From Epiperipatus broadwayi (lineage: Eukaryota > Onychophora > Udeonychophora > Euonychophora > Peripatidae), in the NCBI GenBank assembly GCA_028023455.1, contig JAQFVV010012572.1, positions 1,982,001 through 2,046,000 on the forward strand: a stretch of 64,000 nt of DNA. Direction: 5' to 3'. The notes under the pieces are model-generated. The model saw nothing but the letters and a program-made list of their open reading frames with translations. It searched no databases and was not told the DNA's origin. Of this stretch, positions 12,281 to 25,400 are shown piece by piece. How positions within the stretch are numbered: position 1 is the stretch's first letter; each line of letters starts with the position of its first letter. The position numbers and the translations under genes are program-made.

Positions 12281-13702
12281 CTTTAAACAGTTATCCTATC
12301 TCTCTCCCCAATAATTTTATCCATAGCAATTAAAAAGTGCATTTAAACTGAATGTATTTTTAAATATACCTAAGAATATTTTTTCATACTTTCCAATAAA
12401 TGATAACTATTTATTTTAATAATCCAATATTATATGTAATGCACTTATATGTTATATTCTATTCAGCTCATTATGTTCGTAATTTAGTCTAAATATTGTC
12501 TATTTCTAAGCCTATGAATTAAAATTTCTAAATGACTACAGATTTCTCTTAATATTCAGTAATTTATATGAGGCCTGCATACTAAAATACCTAATAAAAT
12601 CGTAAAAAGATTAATAATATATAAAAGTTACATATATCATTTACCATAAATAATAATGTACACCTAACTATTAACTTTATGCCTTGTTTCTCCCAAACTA
12701 TTAATAACATCAGATTAGTGATATTAAAACCAAGTATTCTCTGGTCATCAAAAAATTACGTATTGATTTTTTTTCATGATTCACATAAACCAGCTTTCAT
12801 CAAAACTGAATATTCTATTTTTTCTGCATCTTATATATATTTGATTTAAATCTATCAAACTGAATATTTATAGGTAAAATCTTAAGATTACACATTCAGC
12901 AAAATTCCTTTGAACTTTCTACATAATTACAATAAAATTGATTTCAATTCTATTATTCAGAATGACCAGTTTAAAAATATTAAATTCATTTCTGCATAGA
13001 AAGGTAAGAAGAAATATTCTCACTGCAAGCCTTGGACAATTCATATTTGTGACATTTTTTTTTTTTATAATTTTCCTTGAGTCAGCTACTTAATTTAAAT
13101 GCCATAATACAAAATAATATAATTATGATTGATCATTTTAAAGACACATTTTCAAACCAAAATTCTAAACACCATGAATCTAACAGACAATAAACTAACA
13201 TACATAATAACAAAAAACTTTTTAATTCAAGCATATATGTATATAACGATTAGCATGGTCATATTATTATTTTTCAACAAAGAACATTTAGACCGTCTAG
13301 TAGATAAATAAATCATTCCATGCTAAAATAAAAATTTTAAAAGGGAGGAAAAAATATGAACAATATTTAAATTTATAGAAATATCACAAGCACATATGAT
13401 AAAAAAAAAAAAAAACTAATGGCAAACTATTCTCAATGATAATTTTTAATTATGGCTTAACTGCCAATGTCTTTTTTTTTTTTGTCATACTGCACAAAAG
13501 TTTCATATTTCCTGATTTTTTAGAATGCAGATATCTGCTTCAATAGCCTTAAATTAATATCTGTATTTTGCCTAAACAAAAATAATTGGTATGCATTGTA
13601 TTTATGCATCTTTAATTTGTGTCAGAAGTATCTCATAGCCGACTATATTCTAAAGATAATTTTATTTCTCAATATTTTGCAATCTATAATTATATTTTTC
13701 TA
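12281..13702. repeat. Array unit 4 (1422 bp)
   Basis: Complete unit of the same length as unit 3. The conserved 60-codon frame (13129-13311) is present but is judged non-coding because it starts at TTG. Confidence 0.85.
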
Positions 13703-15120
13703 CTTTAAACAGTTATCCTATCTCTCTCCCCAATAATTTTATCCATAGCAATTAAAAAGTGCATTTAAACTGAATGTATTTTTAAATATACCTAAGAATA
13801 TTTTTTCATACTTTCCAATAAATGATAACTATTTATTTTAATAATCCAATATTATATGTAATGCACTTATATGTTATATTCTATTCAGCTCATTATGTTC
13901 GTAATTTAGTCTAAACATTGTCTATTTCTAAGCCTATGAATTAAAATTTCTAAATGACTACATATTTCTCTTAATATTCAGTAATTTATATGAGGCCTGC
14001 ATACTAAAATACCTAATAAAATCGTAAAAAGATTAATAATATATAAAAGTTACATATATCATTTACCATAAATAATAATGTACACCTAACTATTAACTTT
14101 ATGCCTTGTTTCTCCCAAACTATTAATAACATCAGATTAGTGATATTAAAACCAAGTATTCTCTGGTCATCAAAAAATTACGTATTGATTTTTTTTTCAT
14201 GATTCACATAAACCAGCTTTCATCAAAACTGAATGTTCTATTTTTTCTGCATCTTATATATATTTGATTTAAATCTATCAAACTGAATATTTATAGGTAA
14301 AATCTTAAGATTACACATTCAGCAAAATTCCTTTGAACTTTCTACATAATTACAATAAAATTGATTTCAATTCTATTATTCAGAATGACCAGTTTATAAA
14401 TATTAAATTCATTTCTGCATAGAAAGGTAAGAAGAAATATTCTCACTGCAAGCCTTGGACAATTCATATTTGTGACATTTTTTTTTTTATAATTTTCCTT
14501 GAGTCAGCTACTTAATTTAAATGCCATAATACAAAATAATATAATTATGATTGATCATTTTAAAGACACGTTTTCAAACCAAAATTCTAAACACCATGAA
14601 TCTAACAGACAATAAACTAACATACATAATAAAAAACTTTTTAATTCAAGCATATATGTATATAACGATTAACATGGTCATATTATTATTTTTCAACAAA
14701 GAACATTTAGACCGTCTAGTAGATAAATAAATCATTCCATGCTAAAATAAAAATTTTAAAAGGGAGGAAAAAATATGAACAATATTTAAATTTATAGAAA
14801 TATCACAAGTACATATGATAAAAAAAAAACTAATGGCAAACTATTCTCAATGATAATTTTTAATTATGGCTTAACTGCCAATGTCTTTTTTTTTTTTGTC
14901 ATACTGCACAAAAGTTTCATATTTCCTGATTTTTTAGAATGCAGATATCTGCTTCAATAGCCTTAAATTTGTATCTGTATTTTGCCTAAACAAAAATAAT
15001 TGGAATGCATTGTATTTATGCATCTTTAATTTGTGTCAGAAGTATCTCATAACAGACTATATTCTAAAGATAATTTTATTTCTCAATATTTTGCAATCTA
15101 TAATTATATTTTTCTACTTT
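13703..15120. repeat. Array unit 5 (last homogenised unit)
   Basis: Complete to its final TTTTCTACTTT, after which the array ends. It has a 3-bp deletion in the conserved frame near 14630 and more substitutions toward its right end, such as AATTTGTATCTG for AATTAATATCTG and ATAACAGAC for ATAGCCGAC. It therefore looks less homogenised than units 2-4. Confidence 0.85.
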
Positions 15121-15620
15121 TTTATATAAAATATTATATTTTTTTAAGTAAAGCTTTTTTTAAAAAAAAAAAATTACTTCATTATAATAACTGATCCTAA
15201 TTTTCTTAAAAGAATTCAACCAACTGATTCCAGGTGAAAACTAAAACTTATTTATGGACAACATGTAGCAAGCTGATTTGTTTGGAGAAAATCAAAAAAA
15301 ATGTACATTATATGTTCCAGTCTAAAGCAAATAGTTTTAAAATCTTTATTAGTTGTTTTACTTATATTAGATGCCGGTTTAGAATCTTAATTATATCATA
15401 AAATAATATTTTTCTCATATATGGTATTTATAAATACTGTCTGTAATTATGTTATAAAATGTAGCCATTAAAGGTTAATATAAAATCCCAATTCTATATT
15501 AAATTTTATAAAATATAGCAAAAGTTTCATTTATATATAAATTTATCATATGTCTAGGGAAAAAAAACAATTTTTATTTCATGTATATAACATATTGTAA
15601 TTATCCTAACTGTTCATTTT
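15121..15620. other. AT-rich DNA between the array and diverged units
   Basis: No unit homology that I can align by eye, no reading frame and no TIRs. It is probably decayed satellite or unrelated filler. Confidence 0.4.
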
Positions 15621-16988
15621 AATGCTTAGTGATAAATCAGAACTCTAAATATTATAAATCAGACAATAAACTCATATGCATAATTACACAGGAAATTTTT
15701 TAATTTAAGGATGTGTAATAGCATGGCCGTATCATTATTTTTCAGCAGAAAATATTTAGACCATACATAATAATAAGAGATAAGTAAATCAGTGCATGCT
15801 AAAATGAGATTTTCACAAGGAAAAAAGGAAACATTTAAAATTACAGAAATATCACAGGTTCATTAAATAAAAAAATAATAATAACAAACTGTTCTCAACG
15901 AGTTTTAATTCTAGCACATCTGTTATTGTTTTTTTCTATCATGAATGTATTGCCATATTTCAATTCCTAATTCCAGTTTGTATATATCTTTATTCAGCAC
16001 AAAAAAAATTAACACAAAAATATTCTTTCTCGTTACAAGTTTTGACAAATTCATATTCATAACTGCTTCATATTTTTTTTTCCCTAGAATCGGTTATTTA
16101 AAATCCCCATATAATTTTTAAAACAAAATGCTTGCTTAATTTAAATGATGTCATTTAACATTAATAATTAATGCTTCATTTCTAAACACAAAAAAAAAAA
16201 TCCTAAAAATTATTATAAGTAAATATATAAAATATTGCGGAAAGATTCATGTAAATAAAAAAATAAGTTTTGACTAATTCATATTCATAATGCTCAATTT
16301 TTTCTCTATACTTTTTTTCTAGAACCAGTTACTGAAAATTCCTATTATAATTTTTAAAGAATAGTAATTAATTTATTGAGCCCACAGAAAGCATATGTAA
16401 ATACTTTAAACAGGCTTTAATCTGTGTTCAATGCGCTTTAATTAAAATTCGTAATAATCAAGCGTGTTTTGCCGATAGAGGGACCTTCCAAACCACGACA
16501 CAAGAAACAGACTTTTTTAAAAAATAAGAGCGGCTGTCTTATCTTTAACCTTAATTTCCACTTATATAGGCGAATCTGAAGCATCTTGCTTAATTTAAAT
16601 ATCATTTATCTCAACATTAAGAATTAATGCTCAATTTGTAAATATAAAAAAATCATAAAAACTATAAGTATACATATATCAATACTGTATCAAACTTTAT
16701 AAAAAAAATATTGGCAAAAAATTCATGCATACATAAAATGCACATATCTGCGGAGAAGAAAAAGCAAATTTTTATTTCATGTGTATAAGACAATTCATTT
16801 TATAAAGAAATTATAAATATCACAAATCTAGCAGACACTAAACAAATATATATAATGATGGAGAAAATATTTTAATTCAAAAATATACATATAAAATCAA
16901 TAGCATGGTCATAGCATTTATTATTTTTCAACAAAAAATATTTAGACCATGTAGTAGATGAATAAACTATTCCATGCTAAAATGAGAT
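15621..16988. repeat. Diverged satellite units at the array edge
   Basis: Two blocks are clearly related to the array unit but strongly diverged. The first runs about 15640-16000, with AATCAGACAATAAACTCATA, TAGCATGGCCGTATCATTAT and CATGCTAAAATGAGA. The second runs about 16826-16988, with TCTAGCAGACACTAAACA, AATAGCATGGTCATAGCATT and TCCATGCTAAAATGAGAT. They are about 1.19 kb apart. Sub-repeats around 16139 and 16587 (CTTGCTTAATTTAAAT) also recur. The second block is cut off at about 16988 by the hAT element, and its continuation reappears near 29430. A GC-richer patch at 16440-16580 is not explained by the unit. Confidence 0.7.
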
Positions 16989-17084
16989 GCTGGAGAGTAA
17001 AGGCCGCATAGAATTTGCTTGATCTAATTGCATCCAATTGGATCCCATATTTGAAGAAGGCCCAAGTCCATCAAAGTTTATATA

Positions 17085-17605
17085 TTAAAAATTTTATTTA
17101 ATTATATATATATATCTCATTTCAAAAATTACAATAATCAAAAACATCTACATTTATTCAAATACTTTTTTTTTTTTTACATTATTATCACTTATCTATA
17201 TTACTGTACAGAATTTGACTAATTTGCATTGCAACTTCTGACAACTCTCTTGCTGCACATAGTAAGCATATTATAGTAAGTTATCTTCTGTACAAATTGC
17301 AATAAATAAAGCTATGTCATGTTTAAAATTACAGTGACCAAATAAATTATCAATAATTTTATTAAATAGTCAATTAAATTATTTATGTATATGAGAATTA
17401 AACTAATTTTAATATAGTTTAATTATTTTTATACAATGAACAATTCAACAAGCTTATCTATACTAAATTCTCTTTCTTTTTAAACAAAATTTTTTAAAAT
17501 AATCTTAAATATTATTCTAAAAATACAAAACTCTAAACTACTAATTTACAATGTTAACAGCAATTTTTCAATACTTTTTAATTAATAAAAAATTATGAAA
17601 ATACA
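17085..17605. other. AT-rich 5' region of the hAT element
   Basis: Includes an ATATAT run near 17104 and long T tracts. There is no reading frame and I see nothing else in it. Confidence 0.4.
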
Positions 17606-18268
17606 AGAGGGGACTCAAAAATAACCGGAATCGTCTTCTGGTTTGCAAGCTTGTTGTAGTATATACTTCTGCAGTTTACATAAATCTTGCAGAAACCCTT
17701 CTATGTCAATCTGCCAAATGCATTTTTGTTAATCTTTTATAATAACTGAAGAGTTTGCCAATAAGAAATGTTTTTTTTTTTTTTTTTTTACAGAAAATGA
17801 CAAGAAAAAATTGTAATGCTTAAAACAAATTACAAGAAAGCTGATGTCATAAAAACACAAGTTTATGAATGGCTTAATTAAAATGTTAAATTTACCACGT
17901 CCCTAAGAAGTGTCGCAAGTGAAGTCCAAAGTCAAAACAATACTTTTTTTTTTAACGCAAATGGCATTTTTTCTCTAAAATTTAGTTTGTAACAGTCAGG
18001 CATTTTATCTGCAAATTCAGAAACATTTACATGATGTGGTAAAACGTAAGAATCCTGTTTTGTGACAAAGAAAAGAATCTAAGTTTCACCCCCCACAAAG
18101 TGTCATTTCACCCCCCACAAACTGTCATCTCTCAAAACCTTGAGTGTGAAAATTATATTCAGCATGATTCAGCTTATCTATCGCATATATGCTCGATCTT
18201 GCTTCTTGAATGAAAAAAATGTCTCCATTTTTTTTTTTTTGCAGACGTACTTCCGGACTACTTTGAAA
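17606..18268 (+). mobile_element. Mariner-like element remnant
   Basis: The left end, GAGGGGACTCAAAAATAACC followed by GGAAT, has the look of a mariner TIR. An imperfect complement, TTCCGGACTACTTTGAAAAA, lies near 18250. At 17817-17876 the plus strand encodes MLKTNYKKADVIKTQVYEWL, which matches the N-terminal helix-turn-helix of mariner transposases (a Y..(A/D)..KTQVYEW pattern). The frame is broken straight afterwards and no catalytic domain is recognisable, so this is a heavily deleted copy. It lies in the 5' non-coding part of the hAT element. Confidence 0.45.
18084..18127. repeat. 22-bp unit tandemly repeated twice
   Basis: TTTCACCCCCCACAAAGTGT plus CA is repeated with one change at 18084-18105 and 18106-18127. 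The C6 runs are conspicuous in such AT-rich DNA. Confidence 0.7.
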
Positions 18269-18533
18269 AATGAAAAACACATTTAGACCAGTGTATTGCA
18301 TCAAATGGATAGTCATTTGAAAGAGATTAAATATATAATAGTTTAAAAAAAAATAAACAATTTTTTATTATAAAATTTCAGTTATTTTCAGGTACCCCTA
18401 TATAATTTTGATTATTTTAATAAAAATTTTGCTAGTTTAAATCAATATAAAAATATTTATTTTCAGTTATTATCTGCCTTTGAGAAGAAATCTTATCATT
18501 CTAACTATCTTTCCATAGGATCTCTAATTCAGA

Positions 18534-19470
18534 ATGAGAAGAGATGTTGGCAGAAAATATCCAAGGGCTACCGGTAATGGCAAAAAGAAAAAAATTATAG
18601 CTGAAAAGCAAAAGGACTTCACAATGAAGGCACAGAATTGGATGTGACTAATTAAGAAAATGAAAATATTCACATAAATGTCTCCCAAGATGTTAAAGAT
18701 AGTAAAATGGATATAGATAATAATTACGAAGAAACCCATTTACAAGAAAAAACAGTTTTGTGAAAATAATTCAGTATTGTGTGTCTGAGAACAAAAAAAT
18801 AGTTTATAAATTATTAAATGTAACAATGAGCCAACAAATAAGATTTAAGAAAAAAGGACCATCAAAAATTATTATGGATGTATTCCCTGCAAAATAATAG
18901 AACTCATTTTTCAAAAGTTCATCTTAAAAAAAAAAACTTCCAAATAGTGACATCATATACCCTCCCTGGATAATATATTATGATAAAAAAAAGTCTCTTG
19001 TCATCTTTTCCATGAAGATATGACGATAGCTTTGCCCAGATCAGGATTCAATAATTGGCCCAAACCAGACTAGCAAAACATGAAAAATCAAATCATCATT
19101 TAGTTGCAATGTTAAAAAGTACAGAACTTCAAAAAAGACATTCAGCTGTGGAAAATATAGACAAGCTACAACAGAAATTACTGAATCAAAAAAAATCGTC
19201 ATTATGTCAAGTTTTTGAAAATTTATAATTTATTGTTTCGATGATCTCTTGAAAACATTGGTGATTCACATAAAGAGAAAAGTTTTTCAAAATTTATAAT
19301 TTAGTATTTCGAGGATCTCTTGAAAACATTGGTGATTCACATAAAGAGAACTTTTTAGGAATTATTGAACTGCTTGGGAAATTTGATCCAACAGTTCAAA
19401 ATGAATTAGTGAATTTAATAGGAAGTAAAATCTGAAGCAGATTGTATCAGTCAAAACATGTTGATCCATC
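18534..19470 (+). pseudogene. hAT transposase, N-terminal part (broken)
   Basis: A plausible ATG at 18534 opens MRRDVGRKYPRATGNGKKKK, which resembles the basic N-terminus (RKYPSG..KRK type) of ZMYM/Zaphod-like hAT transposases. After a decayed zinc-finger region (about 18870-19080) come the blocks LVFRGS (about 19309), ENFLGIIELLGKFDP (about 19347) and QNELVNLIGSKI (about 19398), in the family order. Stops and frameshifts occur throughout, and a 71-bp tandem duplication (19210-19349) breaks the frame. The reading runs to about 19470 and resumes at about 27339, so a large insertion separates it from the catalytic part. Confidence 0.65.
19210..19349 (+). repeat. 71-bp tandem duplication inside the hAT gene
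   Basis: The segment starting AGTTTTTGAAAATTTATAAT at 19210 is repeated with a few changes from 19281 (AGTTTTTCAAAATTTATAAT). Both copies end in GATTCACATAAAGAGA. Since 71 is not a multiple of three, the duplication shifts the transposase frame. Confidence 0.85.
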
Positions 19471-19534
19471 TAAAATGAGCTGGAACTCAATAAATGTATT
19501 TCAAACCCAGTCATGCCAGAGATTTAGGTCAGGG

Positions 19535-19575
19535 ACCAACCTGGATTCGAACCCACTCCCTAAGTCCCAGATCAA
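19535..19575 (-). repeat. tRNA B-box-like sequence, possible SINE piece
   Basis: The minus strand reads GTGGGTTCGAATCCAGG, an exact RNA polymerase III B box (GGTTCGAATCC). The flanking bases do not form a T-arm stem and no A box lies at the right distance, so this is not a tRNA gene. It may be part of a tRNA-derived SINE or of the end of the surrounding insertion. Confidence 0.3.
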
Positions 19576-20718
19576 ACACCTAATGAATAACATATAATGA
19601 TGGCACACAATAATTTATTCTTAAGTCCGGCCCACTAGCAGAAAGGAGAAGACAATGAGACTTGCATATTAATTACATCAAGACTTAACTAAAATAGGTA
19701 TTAGGTAAATTAGGAATCATGGTATGTATTTAAATTATTAATCGATGATTTGAACCCCATTCATGAAATTTATAGAAAGGCATATGCATGGTTGGACGTG
19801 TGGAAGTCGAGAAAAGGTAATCGAACATCTCAAATAAGTTAGACAATAAAAATAGTTTAATAATATGATAAATTAATTATATACATTAGTAAGTGCATGA
19901 ACGCACGGTCTACCAAACGGTACATAATTACATACTGGAATTCACACTAACGTTTCCCTTATGCTCTTTTATTGACTAAATAATATATATACATGAACAC
20001 ACATCTTTAGTGGGTACGGTATTAAGATGTCAATCATTTATTATAAAAGATTACATAACATTGCTATTAGCGCTTTTATCTATGGATCTGAAATGTGGTG
20101 ACTAACATATAATTTCAGGAAGCGTTCTAGGATTCATTACATATATAATAAAACTATTTTCATGCCATTGCGGTCGTGAAAATAAAGAAAATACATTTTG
20201 AAATTACATTTTATTACATATTAGAAGGTTTACAAAAGATTATTTTAGTTGACATTTGGAAGAACGCTTTATTTTCATATACTCTTAAAATACGAAAATA
20301 ATAATTAAAAAAGCAAGTCATATATAACGTGATATTACTTTTAATAAGCTTGTAGTTACAAAAATGCACACAGAGAGCATACCAATAGCTCAAACAAGCT
20401 CTTAATAAGTGCGGTATGAGAAAATATTTAAAATCTCTACCCAGAACATTCTCATCTCCAGACCAACTGGTTTCGAGTTTATGGCTCACGTCAGTGGAGA
20501 GCTAGAATAAACATTATTAATTAATGAAATTAGTCATTTTCGGAATTAATATATATATTTGAGCAGAGTGCAATTTTAATATCACTACATTAAAACCAGG
20601 TCATGAAGCAAAAAGTAATAATAAACTAAGGAGTGGTAATACTGATATGATAGCGGAGAAATAAAAAAAAGATCGTGCTTCTGGACGAACAACTGTTAAG
20701 ACCCCCTTTTTTAGGACA

Positions 20719-20940
20719 GTGCTTAGAAAAATATGGTTAGGCATGGCATGGGCAACGTACTGGATTCACCAATGCACAGAGGCCTTTTATACGAAGGTCC
20801 GGGAAGCTCAACTACCCGTGGGACAGAACATGAAGGAAAAAATCCACGGGTTCGATCCTGCCGCAACCCCCAGAACCACAAAAGTCAGCCGAATGTCACT
20901 AATGCAGTATGGGAAAATGTCTTTAACAACATGGAATAGA
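20719..20940 (+). other. GC-richer patch with a B-box-like motif
   Basis: Unlike its surroundings, this stretch has balanced base composition and two overlapping open frames (20719-21042 and 20733-20939). Neither translation shows a domain I recognise. It also contains GGGTTCGATCCTGCC at 20848, a B-box match, and GGCATGGCATGGGCAACG at 20738. It could be a repeat of SINE type or a fragment of an older gene. I cannot assign a function. Confidence 0.3.
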
Positions 20941-21042
20941 ATTTACTACTTTAAAATAAATGACCCTCATTTTAATGCTATAATCTATAAAAATAATACG
21001 TTATGCCGCAATAATATATGTATAGAAGATTTCATTCATTAA

Positions 21043-22400
21043 AAGAAACATTAAAATTTACCCCCTTCAAAAAAGAAAGCTTTCTCTGCTATTTGAAATG
21101 ACTCAATCCACCTTCGTGGATTTTAACAGAAATGAAATATTTAAATCCTTGATATTTCAACAGCATATGTATAAAACAGAAAAAAAAACTCTTTAAAATG
21201 AAAAATCGGTCACTTTGGAAGAAATTAATTAAATGATATCAGAAAATATTTTAAAGCTTTAATTTACTCCTGGTAGAATTACTTCATTCTATTCGGAGTT
21301 AAATAATTTTTATACTAAAACATAAAATAAAATGTTAACTTGGGAAAACAATCTGGCGAGTGTATTGACTAATAATACATTATGACCGGAGGGGAAGTTA
21401 ATAACCTCAATCCATGGAGGGTTAATAAGAAAAAAAAAAGGGATTTTCAAAATTAAGATCACAGGTTGTTTTTGATTGGCATATTAATAATAAAAAAATA
21501 CACAATTAAATAATGAATGCATATAAATAAATGACCGCATCAAAATTAAGGAAAGCGAGAGCATATGAGAGAGAATTAGATTGATAGAAATTATTTGAGA
21601 GTAAATTACATTTTTAGGTATTAGAAAGATACAAAGTTAACTACTTCATAAAAGAAATCTTGATATTGGAGTTCAAGATTAGTTAGGCTAGATTTACTTT
21701 CAAGTGGCGGCAATAAAAGTTACCTTGCACAATTTTAAGAGTCCATTTTAACAGTCTGGCTCTTGCACGGCAATTAAGGGATCCATGCGAGTTCTTGGTG
21801 ACAGCAAGCTTCCATTCAGCATTCCAGAGTTCTCATTTCAGTCTTTTCCTTCATTTTAGGGCAGCAGCAAGATGGTATAGTAGCAGGAAACCCACAAGGT
21901 TCGGGAATGGTGAATGGCCTTCTACTCGTTCATCATCTTAAATTTCAGAGTGGCGTGGAGTATATTGGCAACACCGCTGTCTCAATAGTAGCTCTCTTTT
22001 TGGTGTTCAAAATCATCCAGTTTTATATCCCACTCAGGTATTTGTGGAATGCTTTTAACTTTAATTTCTAGCCCAGAACATAATCTTCAATCTAACAGAA
22101 ATCTTACGTTTTCTTTATCCATTGTTCTTGGAGATGTAATCATTAGATAATGTTCCAAGAATGTATTCAAATCTATTTCCAGATTGGAAATAGTTTTAAC
22201 AAATATGTTTATAACAAAAATACAATCCATTAGTTTTATTTCCCATTTTATTCTTAGTAAAACTTTAATTTAAAATTCTTTCCCAAAACTGAAACAATAT
22301 TATGTTTCTACCCATTTAATTATTTTTGGACAATTAATAGTTGCATCTTCCATTTTGGAGTTTACACAAGTATACAATTTAATAAATATATATATTGTAC
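21043..22400. other. Unassigned sequence in the large insertion
   Basis: A GC-richer section at about 21700-22010 (GGCGGCAATAAAAG, CAGCAGCAAGATGG) lacks a long frame. I find no splice-bounded exon or TE motif that I would defend. Confidence 0.3.
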
Positions 22401-25400
22401 TCTTTTGTTTAGGTTAGAATGGATTATTTCTAATAATTTACTGAAAAATTTTAAATTCTGAAGTTGGATAAGAATGATGTATGTTGTGTGTTAATAATCT
22501 TTGAATAATTTAGTTAAGGCAAGTAAAATAATTGATGTATAGTGTTGGGTTGGTATTTGTAAGAAAACAGTTAACTAAAAATCATTATAAGATTATATGG
22601 TTGGGAGAATTGGCCATAATAAATACTGATTTAATAAGTCTTATAAATAATAATTAGGGTAAATTTTAAAAGTAATGCTTTAAAGTTAAACGAATAGATT
22701 TAGTAATAATAATTGTATTTAATGGCTATATTTTTAAAATCATTCGATTAAAAAATAATAATGTGGAAGAAAAGTGTAATTTTTTGGTTTTATAATTTTA
22801 AAATAATTATTTTAAAATTGTGCTATAATAGTGATTATGTAACATTTTATAAATTAAATTATTATTTTAGTCTTTAAATTATTAGCGCCTTATTTAGTTT
22901 TGTAAATCACGTGACGCACACCTGTGTTCAAAAATAGAATAATATTATCTGTTATAAATGTTAAATTGGATTTTAAAAGTGAATATAATAAATAAAATCA
23001 GATTTATGTTTTTTGTTGAAAATAAATACGTTAAGTTCAAAATAAAGGTAGAAATGGTAATAAATATTGAAATGTGATTTTTAAAAATTATTTTGGAGTC
23101 TTTAGTAAGTGAAAATAAAATGTGAAAATTAAGTAAGAATTGAATAATATAATAAAAATAAATATTTAGTAAATTATTATTAACTTTAACTTTAAACCAA
23201 TGTTCGTGGTCCCGGATAATTTGAGGCCAGGATTGTTTAACGGACCAATCAAAATTGGAATCAGCTGGAGTATTTAAGAGCTGTTTACATTTTGGCAGAC
23301 GATTATTGAGCTGTTATCTCATTCTACCGACATACTATTATAACATCGTAGTATTTCTACAATTTTCGGTAAAGTATTTAGTAGTGTAATAATCCATTTT
23401 ATTTAAATTCAATTTTTGTAAAAGTACAGTAGTCTATTATTATAAGCTCATGGGATATAGAAATGTTTTGCTAAAAAATTAAATTATTCCTTACTTTGCC
23501 AACCTGCTTTGTTCAATTTGTCATCAACTTAAACATGAAGAAGTCATCACTAAATATAAAAAATTTAATGGAGGTATTCAAATATTATTATCGTATAAAG
23601 TATATAATTTTGCCTATGTTGATAAGTCATATTGATTTACGACTAAATTTCATAAAAAGAACGTCACGAAAATATATATATATATAAAAAACAAAAACAT
23701 TTTCATTAAAAGATATAAAGTTGAATGAGATAATATATTTTATGAAGAAAATTTATTTAAAACACAATGGAAAAATACTTTTAAAGGAAAAAAACTTTTA
23801 AATATGACCGAACAATTATTTTAGAACATGGAGATATTTCTTTCTGAAGAAATATTTTAAAATTGAATTTTTCCTAGAAAATATAAGATCATTTGCAAGT
23901 ATGTGACTTATATCATATTTAAAAAAATATTACAAGTCAGTCATTAAGGTATGCAGGACATACAAAAGTTTATTTAAATTATTTGGGAAAATAATAAGTT
24001 ATTTGAAAATATTGGGAGAAGTATTGGTTGTATCAGAAGATATTAAACCTCAGTAAATGTGGAAAAGTTACAAGAATTTGGAAAATTATCTTGACGAAGA
24101 GTATTTAAAATTAGATATTTACCTAACAATACCTGTTTAAAGTTTTGGAGATAAGAAAAATATTAATTATATTAGTGTAAGTCTTAGAATAAAAGTAAAC
24201 GTACCGAATTTAACTTGAACTGTCGGTTTGGATTATATATTACAACGTTAAGAACCGGAGCATGCCTGATTATTGACGTCAAAAGTGTGTATTAATGTTT
24301 TTTTACCAGGAGAAAAGATACTTCCTGTAATGAACTTATTATCAAGAAAAGAACATTTCATCGTAAGAAATTCTAATAAAATTATTGTAAATATGGTTTT
24401 AGAATTAATTTTTACTAACACAATTATAGTAATATTTATTCATAGTATAAATATAGCGTAGAAACAGAAAACATTAAATTATTTACTAACTTAGTAATTA
24501 AATTTTATTGTAAAAAAAAAAAATCTTTAACTTAGTATATTTTAAAGTGTGATAATGTGGAATAAACGATGATAAAATGTTTATTTAGATCGTACTCCAG
24601 ATGACATCACTAAGTAATTGCCAACAGAAATTACTTATGGTAATAATGTAAATTATTAATAGTTTTAAAATGTGTTTGTTATTTTGTACGGATGGATGCG
24701 TATATAAAACACACACCTACACACAATTTATCATTTTGTTTAGTTATTTAAGAATATGCATAATTTTAATGATATAGTAAATATATTTAAACATAAAAGA
24801 AATATAAGTATATGATTTCTATTAAAACTGAATTGGATGTTTTGTTGAATAATTTAAAGTGTTAAAAATATGACACTGATTGTTTGTGCTAAAGTTTGAG
24901 AACTATTAAAGAATGAAATAATCTTGTCTTATTAGTTAGTTAGATTGTTATTCTAAAAATGAATTTATTTATTATAGAAATGAGGATGAATTTGGCGATG
25001 TAAATTGGTGAATTTAAATGCTAATATCTTAGTATTAGGTTATATAAGACCAGGAGAATATTGTATGTAGGTTTTATTTATATGGGAAGAAGAATATACT
25101 ATATTGATGTTTATACAAGTATAGCTAACATAGCCCTATATCTTGTTTATATTCATGGCAGTGTTTATTTTTCTATGTGTTAAAGCTTAATGTGCCATAG
25201 TGCTGAATGAATAGCCTGGACATTATACTTGGTAGAAGAGGTTATTAAACAAATAAGTTATACCTCAGTTCATGTACACTGTGCCCATGATGGTTAGTTG
25301 ATAAAAGGTTAAGTTGAAGTTATAGTTTACCCCATATGCCTACTAGTTTATGTGTTATTGAAATTTATTGGATTACATTGTAAAATATGGCTGTTTTTAA

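Larger units (their letters stand above)
6471..15120. repeat. Tandem array of five ~1.42-kb units
   Basis: The junction-marking sequence TTTAAACAGTTATCCTATC recurs at about 6472, 9442, 10860, 12282 and 13704. The units are 1418, 1422, 1422 and 1417 bp for units 2-5; unit 1 is about 1.32 kb once its 1.65-kb LTR insertion is removed. Units 2-5 differ by only a few percent by eye, mostly in poly-T length and single bases. Each holds a 60-codon open frame (for example 10290-10472), but the annotated start is TTG and the frame from the nearby ATG stops early, so I regard the array as non-coding satellite. The array stops abruptly at 15120, where the last unit runs into unrelated AT-rich DNA instead of the next TTTAAACAG. 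Confidence 0.9.

Noticed and set aside
6471-15120. CRISPR array or gene-cluster interpretation of the repeats
   Set aside because: Units are 1.42 kb and contiguous with no spacers, in eukaryotic repeat-rich DNA; no coding content is supported.
19535-19575. tRNA gene suggested by GGTTCGAATCC on the minus strand
   Set aside because: The surrounding bases do not form a T stem or acceptor stem and no A box is at the right distance.
20719-21042. Two overlapping open frames of 107 and 68 codons as a gene
   Set aside because: No recognisable domain, no promoter or splice evidence, and a B-box-like motif suggests repeat origin.
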